This document shows positions 24,520 to 37,173 of a stretch of 64,000 bases of DNA, piece after piece. Within the stretch, counting starts at the first letter, position 1; each line of letters starts with the position of its first letter. A program made the position numbers and the translations under genes. The DNA lies in NCBI GenBank assembly GCA_037893245.1, contig JBAIAA010000434.1, positions 62,001-126,000 of the forward strand, in the 5' to 3' direction. The notes beneath the pieces are model-generated. The model saw only the letters and a program-made list of their open reading frames with translations. It ran no database searches and was not told the DNA's origin. This DNA comes from Crossaster papposus. Lineage: Eukaryota; Echinodermata; Asteroidea; Velatida; Solasteridae.

Positions 24520-25542
24520 CTTATGCACACTTCTTTCCCTTTACATATTGCTTATGCACACTTCTTTCCCTTTACATATTTCTTATGCACACTTCTTTCC
24601 CTTTACATATTTCTTATGCACACTTCTTTCCCTTTACATATTTCTTATGCACACTTCTTTCCCTTTACATATTGCTTATGCACACTTCTTTCCCTTTACA
24701 TATTTCTTATGCACACTTCTTTCCCTTTACATATTTCTTATGCACACTTCTTTCCCTTTACATATTTCTTATGCACACTTCTTTCCCTTTACATATTTCT
24801 TATGCACACTTCTTTCCCTTTACATATTTCTTATGCACACTTCTTTCCCTTTACATATTTCTTATGCACACTTCTTTCCCTTTACATATTTCTTATGCAC
24901 ACTTCTTTCCCTTTACATATTTCTGATGCACACTTCTTTCCCTTTACATATTTCTTATGCACACTTCTTTCCCTTTACATATTTCTTATGCACACTTCTT
25001 TCCCTTTACATATTTCTTATGCACACTTCTTTCCCTTTACATATTTCTTATGCACACTTCTTTCCCTTTACATATTTCTTATGCACACTTCTTTCCCTTT
25101 ACATATTTCTTATGCACACTTCTTTCCCTTTACATATTTCTTATGCACACTTCTTTCCCTTTACATATTTCTTATGCACACTTCTTTCCCTTTACATATT
25201 TCTTATGCACACTTCTTTCCCTTTACATATTTCTTATGCACACTTCTTTCCCTTTACATATTTCGTATGCACACTTCTTTCCCTTTACATATTTCTTATG
25301 CACACTTCTTTCCCTTTACATATTTCTTATGCACACTTCTTTCCCTTTACATATTCCTTATGCACACTTCTTTCCCTTTACATATTTCTTATGCACACTT
25401 CTTTCCCTTTACATATTTCTTATGCACACTTCTTTCCCTTTACATATTTCTTATGCACACTTCTTTCCCTTTACATATTTCTTATGCACACTTCTTTCCC
25501 TTTACATATTTCTTATGCACACTTCTTTCCCTTTACATATTT

Positions 25543-25578
25543 AACTCGAGGGCTTGTTCCCACATCATGTGTTTATTT
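25543..25578 (+). repeat. 36-bp spacer, type B
   Basis: Followed by one monomer and then TTGTTATGC monomers; 64 monomers to the next spacer. Confidence 0.95.
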
Positions 25579-27562
25579 CTTATGCACACTTCTTTCCCTT
25601 TACATATTTGTTATGCACACTTCTTTCCATTTACATATTTGTTATGCACACTTCTTTCCCTTTACATATTTCTTATGCACACTTCTTTCCCTTTACATAT
25701 TTCTTATGCACACTTCTTTCCCTTTACATATTTCTTATGCACACTTCATTCCCTTTACATATTTCTTATGCACACTTCTTTCCCTTTACATATTTCTTAT
25801 GCACACTGCTTTCCCTTTACATATTTCTCATGCACACTTCTTTCCCTTTACATATTTGTTATGCACACTTCTTTCCCTTTACATATTTGTTATGCACACT
25901 TCTTTCCCTTTACATATTTCTTATGCACACTTCTTTCCCTTTACATATTTCTTATGCACACTTCTTTCCCTTTACATATTTCTTATGCACACTTCTTTCC
26001 CTTTACATATTTCTTATGCACACTTCTTTCCCTTTACATATTTCTTATGCACACTGCTTTCCCTTTACATATTTCTTATGCACACTTCTTTCCCTTTACA
26101 TATTTCTTATGCACACTTCTTTCCCTTTACATATTTCTTATGCACACTTCTTTCCCTTTACATATTTCTTATGCACACTTCTTTCCCTTTACATATTTCT
26201 TATGCACACTTCTTTCCCTTTACATATTTCTTATGCACACTTCTTTCCCTTTACATATTTCTTATGCACACTTCTTTCCCTTTACATATTTCTTATGCAC
26301 ACTTCTTTCCCTTTACATATTTCTTATGCACACTTCTTTCCCTTTACATATTTCTTATGCACACTTCTTTCCCTTTACATATTTCTTATGCACACTTCTT
26401 TCCCTTTACATATTTCTTATGCACACTTCTTTCCCTTTACATATTTCTTATGCACACTTCTTTCCCTTTACATATTTCTTATGCACACTTCTTTCCCTTT
26501 ACATATTTCTTATGCACACTTCTTTCCCTTTACATATTTCTTATGCACACTTCTTTCCCTTTACATATTTCTTATGCACACTTCTTTCCCTTTACATATT
26601 TCTTATGCACACTTCTTTCCCTTTACATATTTCTTATGCACACTTCTTTCCCTTTACATATTTCTTATGCACACTTCTTTCCCTTTACATATTTCTTATG
26701 CACACTTCTTTCCCTTTACATATTTCTTATGCACACTTCTTTCCCTTTACATATTTCTTATGCACACTTGTTTCCCTTTACATATTTCTTATGCACACTT
26801 CTTTCCCTTTACATATTTCTTATGCACACTTCTTTCCCTTTACATATTTCTTATGCACACTTCTTTCCCTTTACATATTTCTTATGCACACTTCTTTCCC
26901 TTTACATATTTCTTATGCACACTTCTTTCCCTTTACATATTTCTTATGCACACTTCTTTCCCTTTACATATTTATTATGCACACTTCTTTCCCTTTACAT
27001 ATTTATTATGCACACTTCTTTCCCTTTACATATTTCTTATGCACAATTCTTTCCCTTTACATATTTCTTATGCACACTTCTTTCCCTTTACATATTTCTT
27101 ATGCACACTTCTTTCCCTTTACATATTTCTTATGCACACTTCTTTCCCTTTACATATTTCTTATGCACACTTCTTTCCCTTTACATATTTCTTATGCACA
27201 CTTCTTTCCCTTTACATATTTCTTATGCACACTTCTTTCCCTTTACATATTTCTTATGCACACTTCTTTCCCTTTACATATTTCTTATGCACACTTCTTT
27301 CCCTTTACATATTTCTTATGCACACTTCTTTCCCTTTACATATTTCTTATGCACACTTCTTTCCCTTTACATATTTCTTATGCACACTTCTTTCCCTTTA
27401 CATATTTCTTATGCACACTTCTTTCCCTTTACATATTTCTTATGCACACTTCTTTCCCTTTACATATTTCTTATGCACACTTCTTTCCCTTTACATATTT
27501 CTTATGCACACTTCTTTCCCTTTACATATTTCTTATGCACACTTCTTTCCCTTTACATATTT
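25543..27562 (+). repeat. 64-monomer block led by type B spacer
   Basis: It begins with TTGTTATGC monomers near 25,610 and 25,641 and again near 25,858 and 25,889, which suggests an 8-monomer internal duplication; TGCTTTCCC monomers at 25,808 and 26,056 are also 248 bp (8 monomers) apart. The rest, from about 26,060 to 26,760, is close to consensus. C1-to-A monomers lie near 26,972 and 27,003. Confidence 0.8.
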
Positions 27563-27598
27563 AACTCGAGGGCTTGTTCCCACATCATGTGTTAATTT
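27563..27598 (+). repeat. 36-bp spacer, type B-TAA
   Basis: TGCTTTCCC monomer at 27,797 and a CATAATTC monomer near 27,876; 14 monomers follow. Confidence 0.95.
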
Positions 27599-28032
27599 CT
27601 TATGCACACTTCTTTCCCTTTACATATTTCTTATGCACACTTCTTTCCCTTTACATATTTCTTATGCACACTTCTTTCCCTTTACATATTTCTTATGCAC
27701 ACTTCTTTCCCTTTACATATTTCTTATGCACACTTCTTTCCCTTTACATATTTCTTATGCACACTTCTTTCCCTTTACATATTTCTTATGCACACTGCTT
27801 TCCCTTTACATATTTCTTATGCACACTTCTTTCCCTTTACATATTTCTTATGCACACTTCTTTCCCTTTACATAATTCTTATGCACACTTCTTTCCCTTT
27901 ACATATTTCTTATGCACACTTCTTTCCCTTTACATATTTCTTATGCACACTTCTTTCCCTTTACATATTTCTTATGCACACTTCTTTCCCTTTACATATT
28001 TCTTATGCACACTTCTTTCCCTTTACATATTT

Positions 28033-28068
28033 AACTCGAGGGCTTGTCCCGACATCATGTGTTTATTT
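28033..28068 (+). repeat. 36-bp spacer, type A
   Basis: Followed by 19 monomers, the second last only 20 bp long. Confidence 0.95.
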
Positions 28069-28595
28069 CTTATGCACACTTCTTTCCCTTTACATATTTC
28101 TTATGCACACTTCTTTCCCTTTACATATTTCTTATGCACACTTCTTTCCCTTTACATATTTCTTATGCACACTTCTTTCCCTTTACATATTTCTTATGCA
28201 CACTTCTTTCCCTTTACATATTTCTTATGCACACTTCTTTCCCTTTACATATTTCTTATGCACACTTCTTTCCCTTTACATATTTCTTATGCACACTTCT
28301 TTCCCTTTACATATTTCTTATGCACACTTCTTTCCCTTTACATATTTCTTATGCACACTTCTTTCCCTTTACATATTTCTTATGCACACTTCTTTCCCTT
28401 TACATATTTCTTATGCACACTTCTTTCCCTTTACATATTTCTTATGCACACTTCTTTCCCTTTACATATTTCTTATGCACACTTCTTTCCCTTTACATAT
28501 TTCTTATGCACACTTCTTTCCCTTTACATATTTCTTATGCACACTTCTTTCCCTTTACATATTTCTTATGCACACTTATTTCCCTTTACATATTT

Positions 28596-28615
28596 CTTAT
28601 GCACACTTATTATTT
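28596..28615 (+). repeat. 20-bp monomer, 11 bases deleted
   Basis: Reads CACTTATTATTTC, so bases from the pyrimidine tract to TACA are lost. The same unit lies 51 bp before the spacers at 32,536 and 33,651. Confidence 0.9.
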
Positions 28616-28646
28616 CTTATGCACACTTCTTTCCCTTTACATATTT

Positions 28647-28682
28647 AACTCGAGGGCTTGTCCCGACATCATGTGTTTATTT
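28647..28682 (+). repeat. 36-bp spacer, type A
   Basis: TATTGCTTA monomers at +66 and +159; 15 monomers follow, the last starting CTTGTGC. Confidence 0.95.
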
Positions 28683-29147
28683 CTTATGCACACTTCTTTC
28701 CCTTTACATATTGCTTATGCACACTTCTTTCCCTTTACATATTTCTTATGCACACTTCTTTCCCTTTACATATTTCTTATGCACACTTCTTTCCCTTTAC
28801 ATATTGCTTATGCACACTTCTTTCCCTTTACATATTTCTTATGCACACTTCTTTCCCTTTACATATTTCTTATGCACACTTCTTTCCCTTTACATATTTC
28901 TTATGCACACTTCTTTCCCTTTACATATTTCTTATGCACACTTCTTTCCCTTTACATATTTCTTATGCACACTTCTTTCCCTTTACATATTTCTTATGCA
29001 CACTTCTTTCCCTTTACATATTTCTTATGCACACTTCTTTCCCTTTACATATTTCTTATGCACACTTCTTTCCCTTTACATATTTCTTATGCACACTTCT
29101 TTCCCTTTACATATTTCTTGTGCACACTTCTTTCCCTTTACATATTT

Positions 29148-29183
29148 AACTCGAGGGCTTGTTCCCACATAATGTGTTTATTT
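29148..29183 (+). repeat. 36-bp spacer, type B, ATAATG form
   Basis: CACATAATGTG replaces CACATCATGTG, so the centre base of the dyad is A. Thirteen monomers follow. Confidence 0.95.
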
Positions 29184-29586
29184 CTTATGCACACTTCTTT
29201 CCCTTTACATATTTATTATGCACACTTCTTTCCCTTTACATATTTCTTATGCACACTTCTTTCCCTTTACATATTTCTTATGCACACTTCTTTCCCTTTA
29301 CATATTTATTATGCACACTTCTTTCCCTTTACATATTTCTTATGCACACTTCTTTCCCTTTACATATTTCTTATGAACACTTCTTTCCCTTTACATATTT
29401 CTTATGCACACTTCTTTCCCTTTACATATTTCTTATGCACACTTCTTTCCCTTTACATATTTCTTATGCACACTTCTTTCCCTTTACATATTTCGTATGC
29501 ACACTTCTTTCCCTTTACATATTTCTTATGCACACTTCTTTCCCTTTACATATTTCTTATGCACACTTCTTTCCCTTTACATATTT

Positions 29587-29622
29587 AACTCGAGGGCTTG
29601 CCCCGACATCATGTGTTTATTT
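29587..29622 (+). repeat. 36-bp spacer, type A, CCCC form
   Basis: Reads CTTGCCCCGAC (T15 to C). Sixty-one monomers follow. Confidence 0.95.
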
Positions 29623-31513
29623 CTTATGCACACTTCTTTCCCTTTACATATTTCTTATGCACACTTCTTTCCCTTTACATATTTCTTATGCACACTTCTT
29701 TCCCTTTACATATTTCTTATGCACACTTCTTTCCCTTTACATATTTCTTATGCACACTTCTTTCCCTTTACATATTTCTTATGCACACTTCTTTCCCTTT
29801 ACATATTTCTTATGCACACTTCTTTCCCTTTACATATTTCTTATGCACACTTCTTTCCCTTTACATATTTCTTATGCACACTTCTTTCCCTTTACATATT
29901 TCTTATGCACACTTCTTTCCCTTTACATATTTCTTATGCACACTTCTTTCCCTTTACATATTTCTTATGCACACTTCTTTCCCTTTACATATTTCTTATG
30001 CACACTTCTTTCCCTTTACATATTTCTTATGCACACTTCTTTCCCTTTACATATTTCTTATGCACACTTCTTTCCCTTTACATATTTCTTATGCACACTT
30101 CTTTCCCTTTACATATTTCTTATGCACACTTCTTTCCCTTTACATATTTCTTATGCACACTTATTTCCCTTTACATATTTCTTATGCACACTTCTTTCCC
30201 TTTACATATTTCTTATGCACACTTATTTCCCTTTACATATTTCTTATGCACACTTCTTTCCCTTTACATATTTCTTATGCACACTTCTTTCCCTTTACAT
30301 ATTTCTTATGCACACTTCTTTCCCTTTACATATTTCTTATGCACACTTCTTTCCCTTTACATATTTCTTATGCACACTTCTTTCCCTTTACATATTTCTT
30401 ATGCACACTTCTTTCCCTTTACATATTTCTTATGCACACTTCTTTCCCTTTACATATTTCTTATGCACACTTCTTTCCCTTTACATATTTCTTATGCACA
30501 CTTCTTTCCCTTTACATATTTCTTATGCACACTTCTTTCCCTTTACATATTTCTTATGCACACTTCTTTCCCTTTACATATTTATTATGCACACTTCTTT
30601 CCCTTTACATATTTATTATGCACACTTCTTTCCCTTTACATATTTATTATGCACACTTCTTTCCCTTTACATATTTCTTATGCACACTTCTTTCCCTTTA
30701 CATATTTCTTATGCACACTTCTTTCCCTTTACATATTTCTTATGCACACTTCTTTCCCTTTACATATTTCTTATGCACACTTCTTTCCCTTTACATATTT
30801 CTTATGCACACTTCTTTCCCTTTACATATTTCTTATGCACACTTCTTTCCCTTTACATATTTCTTATGCACACTTCTTTCCCTTTACATATTTCTTATGC
30901 ACACTTCTTTCCCTTTACATATTTCTTATGCACACTTCTTTCCCTTTACATATTTCTTATGCACACTTCTTTCCCTTTACATATTTCTTATGCACACTTC
31001 TTTCCCTTTACATATTTCTTATGCACACTTCTTTCCCTTTACATATTTCTTATGCACACTTCTTTCCCTTTACATATTTCTTATGCACACTTCTTTCCCT
31101 TTACATATTTCTTATGCACACTTCTTTCCCTTTACATATTTCTTATGCACACTTCTTTCCCTTTACATATTTCTTATGCACACTTCTTTCCCTTTACATA
31201 TTTCTTATGCACACTTCTTTCCCTTTACATATTTCTTATGCACACTTCTTTCCCTTTACATATTTCTTATGCACACTTCTTTCCCTTTACATATTTCTTA
31301 TGCACACTTCTTTCCCTTTACATATTTCTTATGCACACTTCTTTCCCTTTACATATTTCTTATGCACACTTCTTTCCCTTTACATATTTCTTATGCACAC
31401 TTCTTTCCCTTTACATATTTCTTATGCACACTTCTTTCCCTTTACATATTTCTTATGCACACTTCTTTCCCTTTACATATTTCTTATGCACACTTCTTTC
31501 CCTTTACATATTT

Positions 31514-31549
31514 AACTCGAGGGCTTGTTCCCACATCATGTGTTAATTT
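31514..31549 (+). repeat. 36-bp spacer, type B-TAA
   Basis: TGCTTTCCC monomer at 31,748; CATAATTC and ATGCATAC monomers near 31,825-31,837; 14 monomers follow. Confidence 0.95.
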
Positions 31550-31983
31550 CTTATGCACACTTCTTTCCCTTTACATATTTCTTATGCACACTTCTTTCCC
31601 TTTACATATTTCTTATGCACACTTCTTTCCCTTTACATATTTCTTATGCACACTTCTTTCCCTTTACATATTTCTTATGCACACTTCTTTCCCTTTACAT
31701 ATTTCTTATGCACACTTCTTTCCCTTTACATATTTCTTATGCACACTGCTTTCCCTTTACATATTTCTTATGCACACTTCTTTCCCTTTACATATTTCTT
31801 ATGCACACTTCTTTCCCTTTACATAATTCTTATGCATACTTCTTTCCCTTTACATATTTCTTATGCACACTTCTTTCCCTTTACATATTTCTTATGCACA
31901 CTTCTTTCCCTTTACATATTTCTTATGCACACTTCTTTCCCTTTACATATTTCTTATGCACACTTCTTTCCCTTTACATATTT

Positions 31984-32019
31984 AACTCGAGGGCTTGTCC
32001 CGACATCATGTGTTTATTT
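31984..32019 (+). repeat. 36-bp spacer, type A
   Basis: Seventeen monomers follow, one short by 11 bp. Confidence 0.95.
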
Positions 32020-32484
32020 CTTATGCACACTTCTTTCCCTTTACATATTTCTTATGCACACTTCTTTCCCTTTACATATTTCTTATGCACACTTCTTTCC
32101 CTTTACATATTTCTTATGCACACTTCTTTCCCTTTACATATTTCTTATGCACACTTCTTTCCCTTTACATATTTCTTATGCACACTTCTTTCCCTTTACA
32201 TATTTCTTATGCACACTTCTTTCCCTTTACATATTTCTTATGCACACTTCTTTCCCTTTACATATTTCTTATGCACACTTCTTTCCCTTTACATATTTCT
32301 TATGCACACTTCTTTCCCTTTACATATTTCTTATGCACACTTCTTTCCCTTTACATATTTCTTATGCACACTTCTTTCCCTTTACATATTTCTTATGCAC
32401 ACTTCTTTCCCTTTACATATTTCTTATGCACACTTCTTTCCCTTTACATATTTCTTATGCACACTTATTTCCCTTTACATATTT

Positions 32485-32504
32485 CTTATGCACACTTATT
32501 ATTT
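32485..32504 (+). repeat. 20-bp monomer, 11 bases deleted
   Basis: Second copy of the deletion monomer first seen at 28,596. Confidence 0.9.
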
Positions 32505-32535
32505 CTTATGCACACTTCTTTCCCTTTACATATTT

Positions 32536-32571
32536 AACTCGAGGGCTTGTCCCGACATCATGTGTTTATTT
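32536..32571 (+). repeat. 36-bp spacer, type A
   Basis: TATTGCTTA monomers at +66 and +159; 15 monomers follow, the last starting CTTGTGC. Confidence 0.95.
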
Positions 32572-33036
32572 CTTATGCACACTTCTTTCCCTTTACATAT
32601 TGCTTATGCACACTTCTTTCCCTTTACATATTTCTTATGCACACTTCTTTCCCTTTACATATTTCTTATGCACACTTCTTTCCCTTTACATATTGCTTAT
32701 GCACACTTCTTTCCCTTTACATATTTCTTATGCACACTTCTTTCCCTTTACATATTTCTTATGCACACTTCTTTCCCTTTACATATTTCTTATGCACACT
32801 TCTTTCCCTTTACATATTTCTTATGCACACTTCTTTCCCTTTACATATTTCTTATGCACACTTCTTTCCCTTTACATATTTCTTATGCACACTTCTTTCC
32901 CTTTACATATTTCTTATGCACACTTCTTTCCCTTTACATATTTCTTATGCACACTTCTTTCCCTTTACATATTTCTTATGCACACTTCTTTCCCTTTACA
33001 TATTTCTTGTGCACACTTCTTTCCCTTTACATATTT

Positions 33037-33072
33037 AACTCGAGGGCTTGTCCCGACATCATGTGTTTATTT
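33037..33072 (+). repeat. 36-bp spacer, type A
   Basis: Nineteen monomers follow, one with TTCCTTTTAC near 33,526 and one short by 11 bp. Confidence 0.95.
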
Positions 33073-33599
33073 CTTATGCACACTTCTTTCCCTTTACATA
33101 TTTCTTATGCACACTTCTTTCCCTTTACATATTTCTTATGCACACTTCTTTCCCTTTACATATTTCTTATGCACACTTCTTTCCCTTTACATATTTCTTA
33201 TGCACACTTCTTTCCCTTTACATATTTCTTATGCACACTTCTTTCCCTTTACATATTTCTTATGCACACTTCTTTCCCTTTACATATTTCTTATGCACAC
33301 TTCTTTCCCTTTACATATTTCTTATGCACACTTCTTTCCCTTTACATATTTCTTATGCACACTTCTTTCCCTTTACATATTTCTTATGCACACTTCTTTC
33401 CCTTTACATATTTCTTATGCACACTTCTTTCCCTTTACATATTTCTTATGCACACTTCTTTCCCTTTACATATTTCTTATGCACACTTCTTTCCCTTTAC
33501 ATATTTCTTATGCACACTTCTTTCCTTTTACATATTTCTTATGCACACTTCTTTCCCTTTACATATTTCTTATGCACACTTATTTCCCTTTACATATTT

Positions 33600-33619
33600 C
33601 TTATGCACACTTATTATTT
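33600..33619 (+). repeat. 20-bp monomer, 11 bases deleted
   Basis: Third copy of the deletion monomer. Confidence 0.9.
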
Positions 33620-33650
33620 CTTATGCACACTTCTTTCCCTTTACATATTT

Positions 33651-33686
33651 AACTCGAGGGCTTGTCCCGACATCATGTGTTTATTT
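33651..33686 (+). repeat. 36-bp spacer, type A
   Basis: TATTGCTTA monomers at +66 and +159; 15 monomers follow. Confidence 0.95.
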
Positions 33687-34151
33687 CTTATGCACACTTC
33701 TTTCCCTTTACATATTGCTTATGCACACTTCTTTCCCTTTACATATTTCTTATGCACACTTCTTTCCCTTTACATATTTCTTATGCACACTTCTTTCCCT
33801 TTACATATTGCTTATGCACACTTCTTTCCCTTTACATATTTCTTATGCACACTTCTTTCCCTTTACATATTTCTTATGCACACTTCTTTCCCTTTACATA
33901 TTTCTTATGCACACTTCTTTCCCTTTACATATTTCTTATGCACACTTCTTTCCCTTTACATATTTCTTATGCACACTTCTTTCCCTTTACATATTTCTTA
34001 TGCACACTTCTTTCCCTTTACATATTTCTTATGCACACTTCTTTCCCTTTACATATTTCTTATGCACACTTCTTTCCCTTTACATATTTCTTATGCACAC
34101 TTCTTTCCCTTTACATATTTCTTGTGCACACTTCTTTCCCTTTACATATTT

Positions 34152-34187
34152 AACTCGAGGGCTTGTTCCCACATAATGTGTTTATTT
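34152..34187 (+). repeat. 36-bp spacer, type B, ATAATG form
   Basis: Partner of 29,148 at 5,004 bp; 13 monomers follow, with TATGAACAC near 34,379. Confidence 0.95.
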
Positions 34188-34590
34188 CTTATGCACACTT
34201 CTTTCCCTTTACATATTTATTATGCACACTTCTTTCCCTTTACATATTTCTTATGCACACTTCTTTCCCTTTACATATTTCTTATGCACACTTCTTTCCC
34301 TTTACATATTTATTATGCACACTTCTTTCCCTTTACATATTTCTTATGCACACTTCTTTCCCTTTACATATTTCTTATGAACACTTCTTTCCCTTTACAT
34401 ATTTCTTATGCACACTTCTTTCCCTTTACATATTTCTTATGCACACTTCTTTCCCTTTACATATTTCTTATGCACACTTCTTTCCCTTTACATATTTCGT
34501 ATGCACACTTCTTTCCCTTTACATATTTCTTATGCACACTTCTTTCCCTTTACATATTTCTTATGCACACTTCTTTCCCTTTACATATTT

Positions 34591-34626
34591 AACTCGAGGG
34601 CTTGCCCCGACATCATGTGTTTATTT
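34591..34626 (+). repeat. 36-bp spacer, type A, CCCC form
   Basis: Partner of 29,587; 81 monomers follow. Confidence 0.95.
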
Positions 34627-37137
34627 CTTATGCACACTTCTTTCCCTTTACATATTTCTTATGCACACTTCTTTCCCTTTACATATTTCTTATGCACACT
34701 TCTTTCCCTTTACATATTTCTTATGCACACTTCTTTCCCTTTACATATTTCTTATGCACACTTCTTTCCCTTTACATATTTCTTATGCACACTTCTTTCC
34801 CTTTACATATTTCTTATGCACACTTCTTTCCCTTTACATATTTCTTATGCACACTTCTTTCCCTTTACATATTTCTTATGCACACTTCTTTCCCTTTACA
34901 TATTTCTTATGCACACTTCTTTCCCTTTACATATTTCTTATGCACACTTCTTTCCCTTTACATATTTCTTATGCACACTTCTTTCCCTTTACATATTTCT
35001 TATGCACACTTCTTTCCCTTTACATATTTCTTATGCACACTTCTTTCCCTTTACATATTTCTTATGCACACTTCTTTCCCTTTACATATTTCTTATGCAC
35101 ACTTCTTTCCCTTTACATATTTCTTATGCACACTTCTTTCCCTTTACATATTTCTTATGCACACTTATTTCCCTTTACATATTTCTTATGCACACTTCTT
35201 TCCCTTTACATATTTCTTATGCACACTTCTTTCCCTTTACATATTTCTTATGCACACTTCTTTCCCTTTACATATTTCTTATGCACACTTCTTTCCCTTT
35301 ACATATTTCTTATGCACACTTCTTTCCCTTTACATATTTCTTATGCACACTTCTTTCCCTTTACATATTTCTTATGCACACTTCTTTCCCTTTACATATT
35401 TCTTATGCACACTTCTTTCCCTTTACATATTTCTTATGCACACTTCTTTCCCTTTACATATTTCTTATGCACACTTCTTTCCCTTTACATATTTCTTATG
35501 CACAATTCTTTCCCTTTACATATTTCTTATGCACACTTCTTTCCCTTTACATATTTCTTATGCACACTTCTTTCCCTTTACATATTTCTTATGCACACTT
35601 CTTTCCCTTTACATATTTCTTATGCACACTTCTTTCCCTTTACATATTTCTTATGCACACTTCTTTCCCTTTACATATTTCTTATGCACACTTCTTTCCC
35701 TTTACATATTTCTTATGCACACTTCTTTCCCTTTACATATTTCTTATGCACACTTCTTTCCCTTCACATATTTCTTATGCACACTTCTTTCCCTTCACAT
35801 ATTTCTTATGCACACTTCTTTCCCTTTACATATTTCTTATGCACACTTCTTTCCCTTTACATATTTCTTATGCACACTTCTTTCCCTTTACATATTTCTT
35901 ATGCACACTTCTTTCCCTTTACATATTTCTTATGCACACTTCTTTCCCTTTACATATTTCTTATGCACACTTCTTTCCCTTTACATATTTCTTATGCACA
36001 CTTCTTTCCCTTTACATATTTCTTATGCACACTTCTTTCCCTTTACATATTTCTTATGCACACTTCTTTCCCTTTACATATTTCTTATGCACACTTCTTT
36101 CCCTTTACATATTTCTTATGCACACTTCTTTCCCTTTACATATTTCGTATGCACACTTCTTTCCCTTTACATATTTCTTATGCACACTTCTTTCCCTTTA
36201 CATATTTCTTATGCACACTTCTTTCCCTTTACATATTCCTTATGCACACTTCTTTCCCTTTACATATTTCTTATGCACACTTCTTTCCCTTTACATATTT
36301 CTTATGCACACTTCTTTCCCTTTACATATTTCTTATGCACACTTCTTTCCCTTTACATATTTCTTATGCACACTTCTTTCCCTTTACATATTTCTTATGC
36401 ACACTTCTTTCCCTTTACATATTTCTTATGCACACTTCTTTCCCTTTACATATTTCTTATGCACACTTCTTTCCCTTCACATATTTCTTATGCACACTTC
36501 TTTCCCTTCACATATTTCTTATGCACACTTCTTTCCCTTTACATATTTCTTATGCACACTTCTTTCCCTTTACATATTTCTTATGCACACTTCTTTCCCT
36601 TTACATATTTCTTATGCACACTTCTTTCCCTTTACATATTTCTTATGCACACTTCTTTCCCTTTACATATTTCTTATGCACACTTCTTTCCCTTTACATA
36701 TTTCTTATGCACACTTCTTTCCCTTTACATATTTCTTATGCACACTTCTTTCCCTTTACATATTTCTTATGCACACTTCTTTCCCTTTACATATTTCTTA
36801 TGCACACTTCTTTCCCTTTACATATTTCGTATGCACACTTCTTTCCCTTTACATATTTCGTATGCACACTTCTTTCCCTTTACATATTTCTTATGCACAC
36901 TTCTTTCCCTTTACATATTCCTTATGCACACTTCTTTCCCTTTACATATTTCTTATGCACACTTCTTTCCCTTTACATATTTCTTATGCACACTTCTTTC
37001 CCTTTACATATTTCTTATGCACACTTCTTTCCCTTTACATATTTCTTATGCACACTTCTTTCCCTTTACATATTTCTTATGCACACTTCTTTCCCTTTAC
37101 ATATTTCTTATGCACACTTCTTTCCCTTTACATATTT

Positions 37138-37173
37138 AACTCGAGGGCTTGTTCCCACATCATGTGTTTATTT
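37138..37173 (+). repeat. 36-bp spacer, type B
   Basis: One consensus monomer, then two TTGTTATGC monomers; 54 monomers to the next spacer. Confidence 0.95.

Larger units (their letters stand above)
23234..25542 (+). repeat. Type B-TAA module, copy 2
   Basis: Spacers at 23234 (B with TTAATTT end), 23735 (A) and 24484 (A) repeat the order of the previous copy, with one more monomer in the first gap (15) and two more in the second (23). Markers recur: TGCTTTCCC at 23,468, TTTAAATATTT near 24,321 (as near 21,889) and TATTGCTTA at 24,550 and 24,674. The last block has 33 monomers, not 37. Confidence 0.85.
27563..31513 (+). repeat. Module set with -11 bp monomer, copy 1
   Basis: Spacers at 27563 (B-TAA), 28033 (A), 28647 (A), 29148 (B, ATAATG form) and 29587 (A, CCCC form) enclose 14, 19, 15, 13 and 61 monomers. 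The short monomer at 28,596-28,615, the TATTGCTTA monomers at 28,713 and 28,806, a CTTGTGCAC monomer near 29,119 and a TATGAACAC monomer near 29,374 are its markers. Confidence 0.87.
31514..34151 (+). repeat. Module set with -11 bp monomer, copies 2 and 3
   Basis: 31,514 and 31,984 match 27,563 and 28,033 at 3,951 bp. The A-A pair then occurs twice in tandem: 31,984/32,536 and 33,037/33,651, each with the 20-bp monomer 51 bp before the second spacer. 33,037-34,591 matches 28,033-29,587 at 5,004 bp, so the pair has been locally duplicated here. Confidence 0.87.
34152..37137 (+). repeat. 13 + 81 monomers with inner 23-monomer order
   Basis: After the ATAATG-form spacer (34152) and 13 monomers comes the CCCC-form spacer (34591) and an 81-monomer block. 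In that block a pair of adjacent CCCTTCACA monomers occurs at 35,765/35,796 and again 713 bp (23 monomers) later at 36,478/36,509, each followed by CGTATGC and ATTCCTTATGC monomers. Confidence 0.83.
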
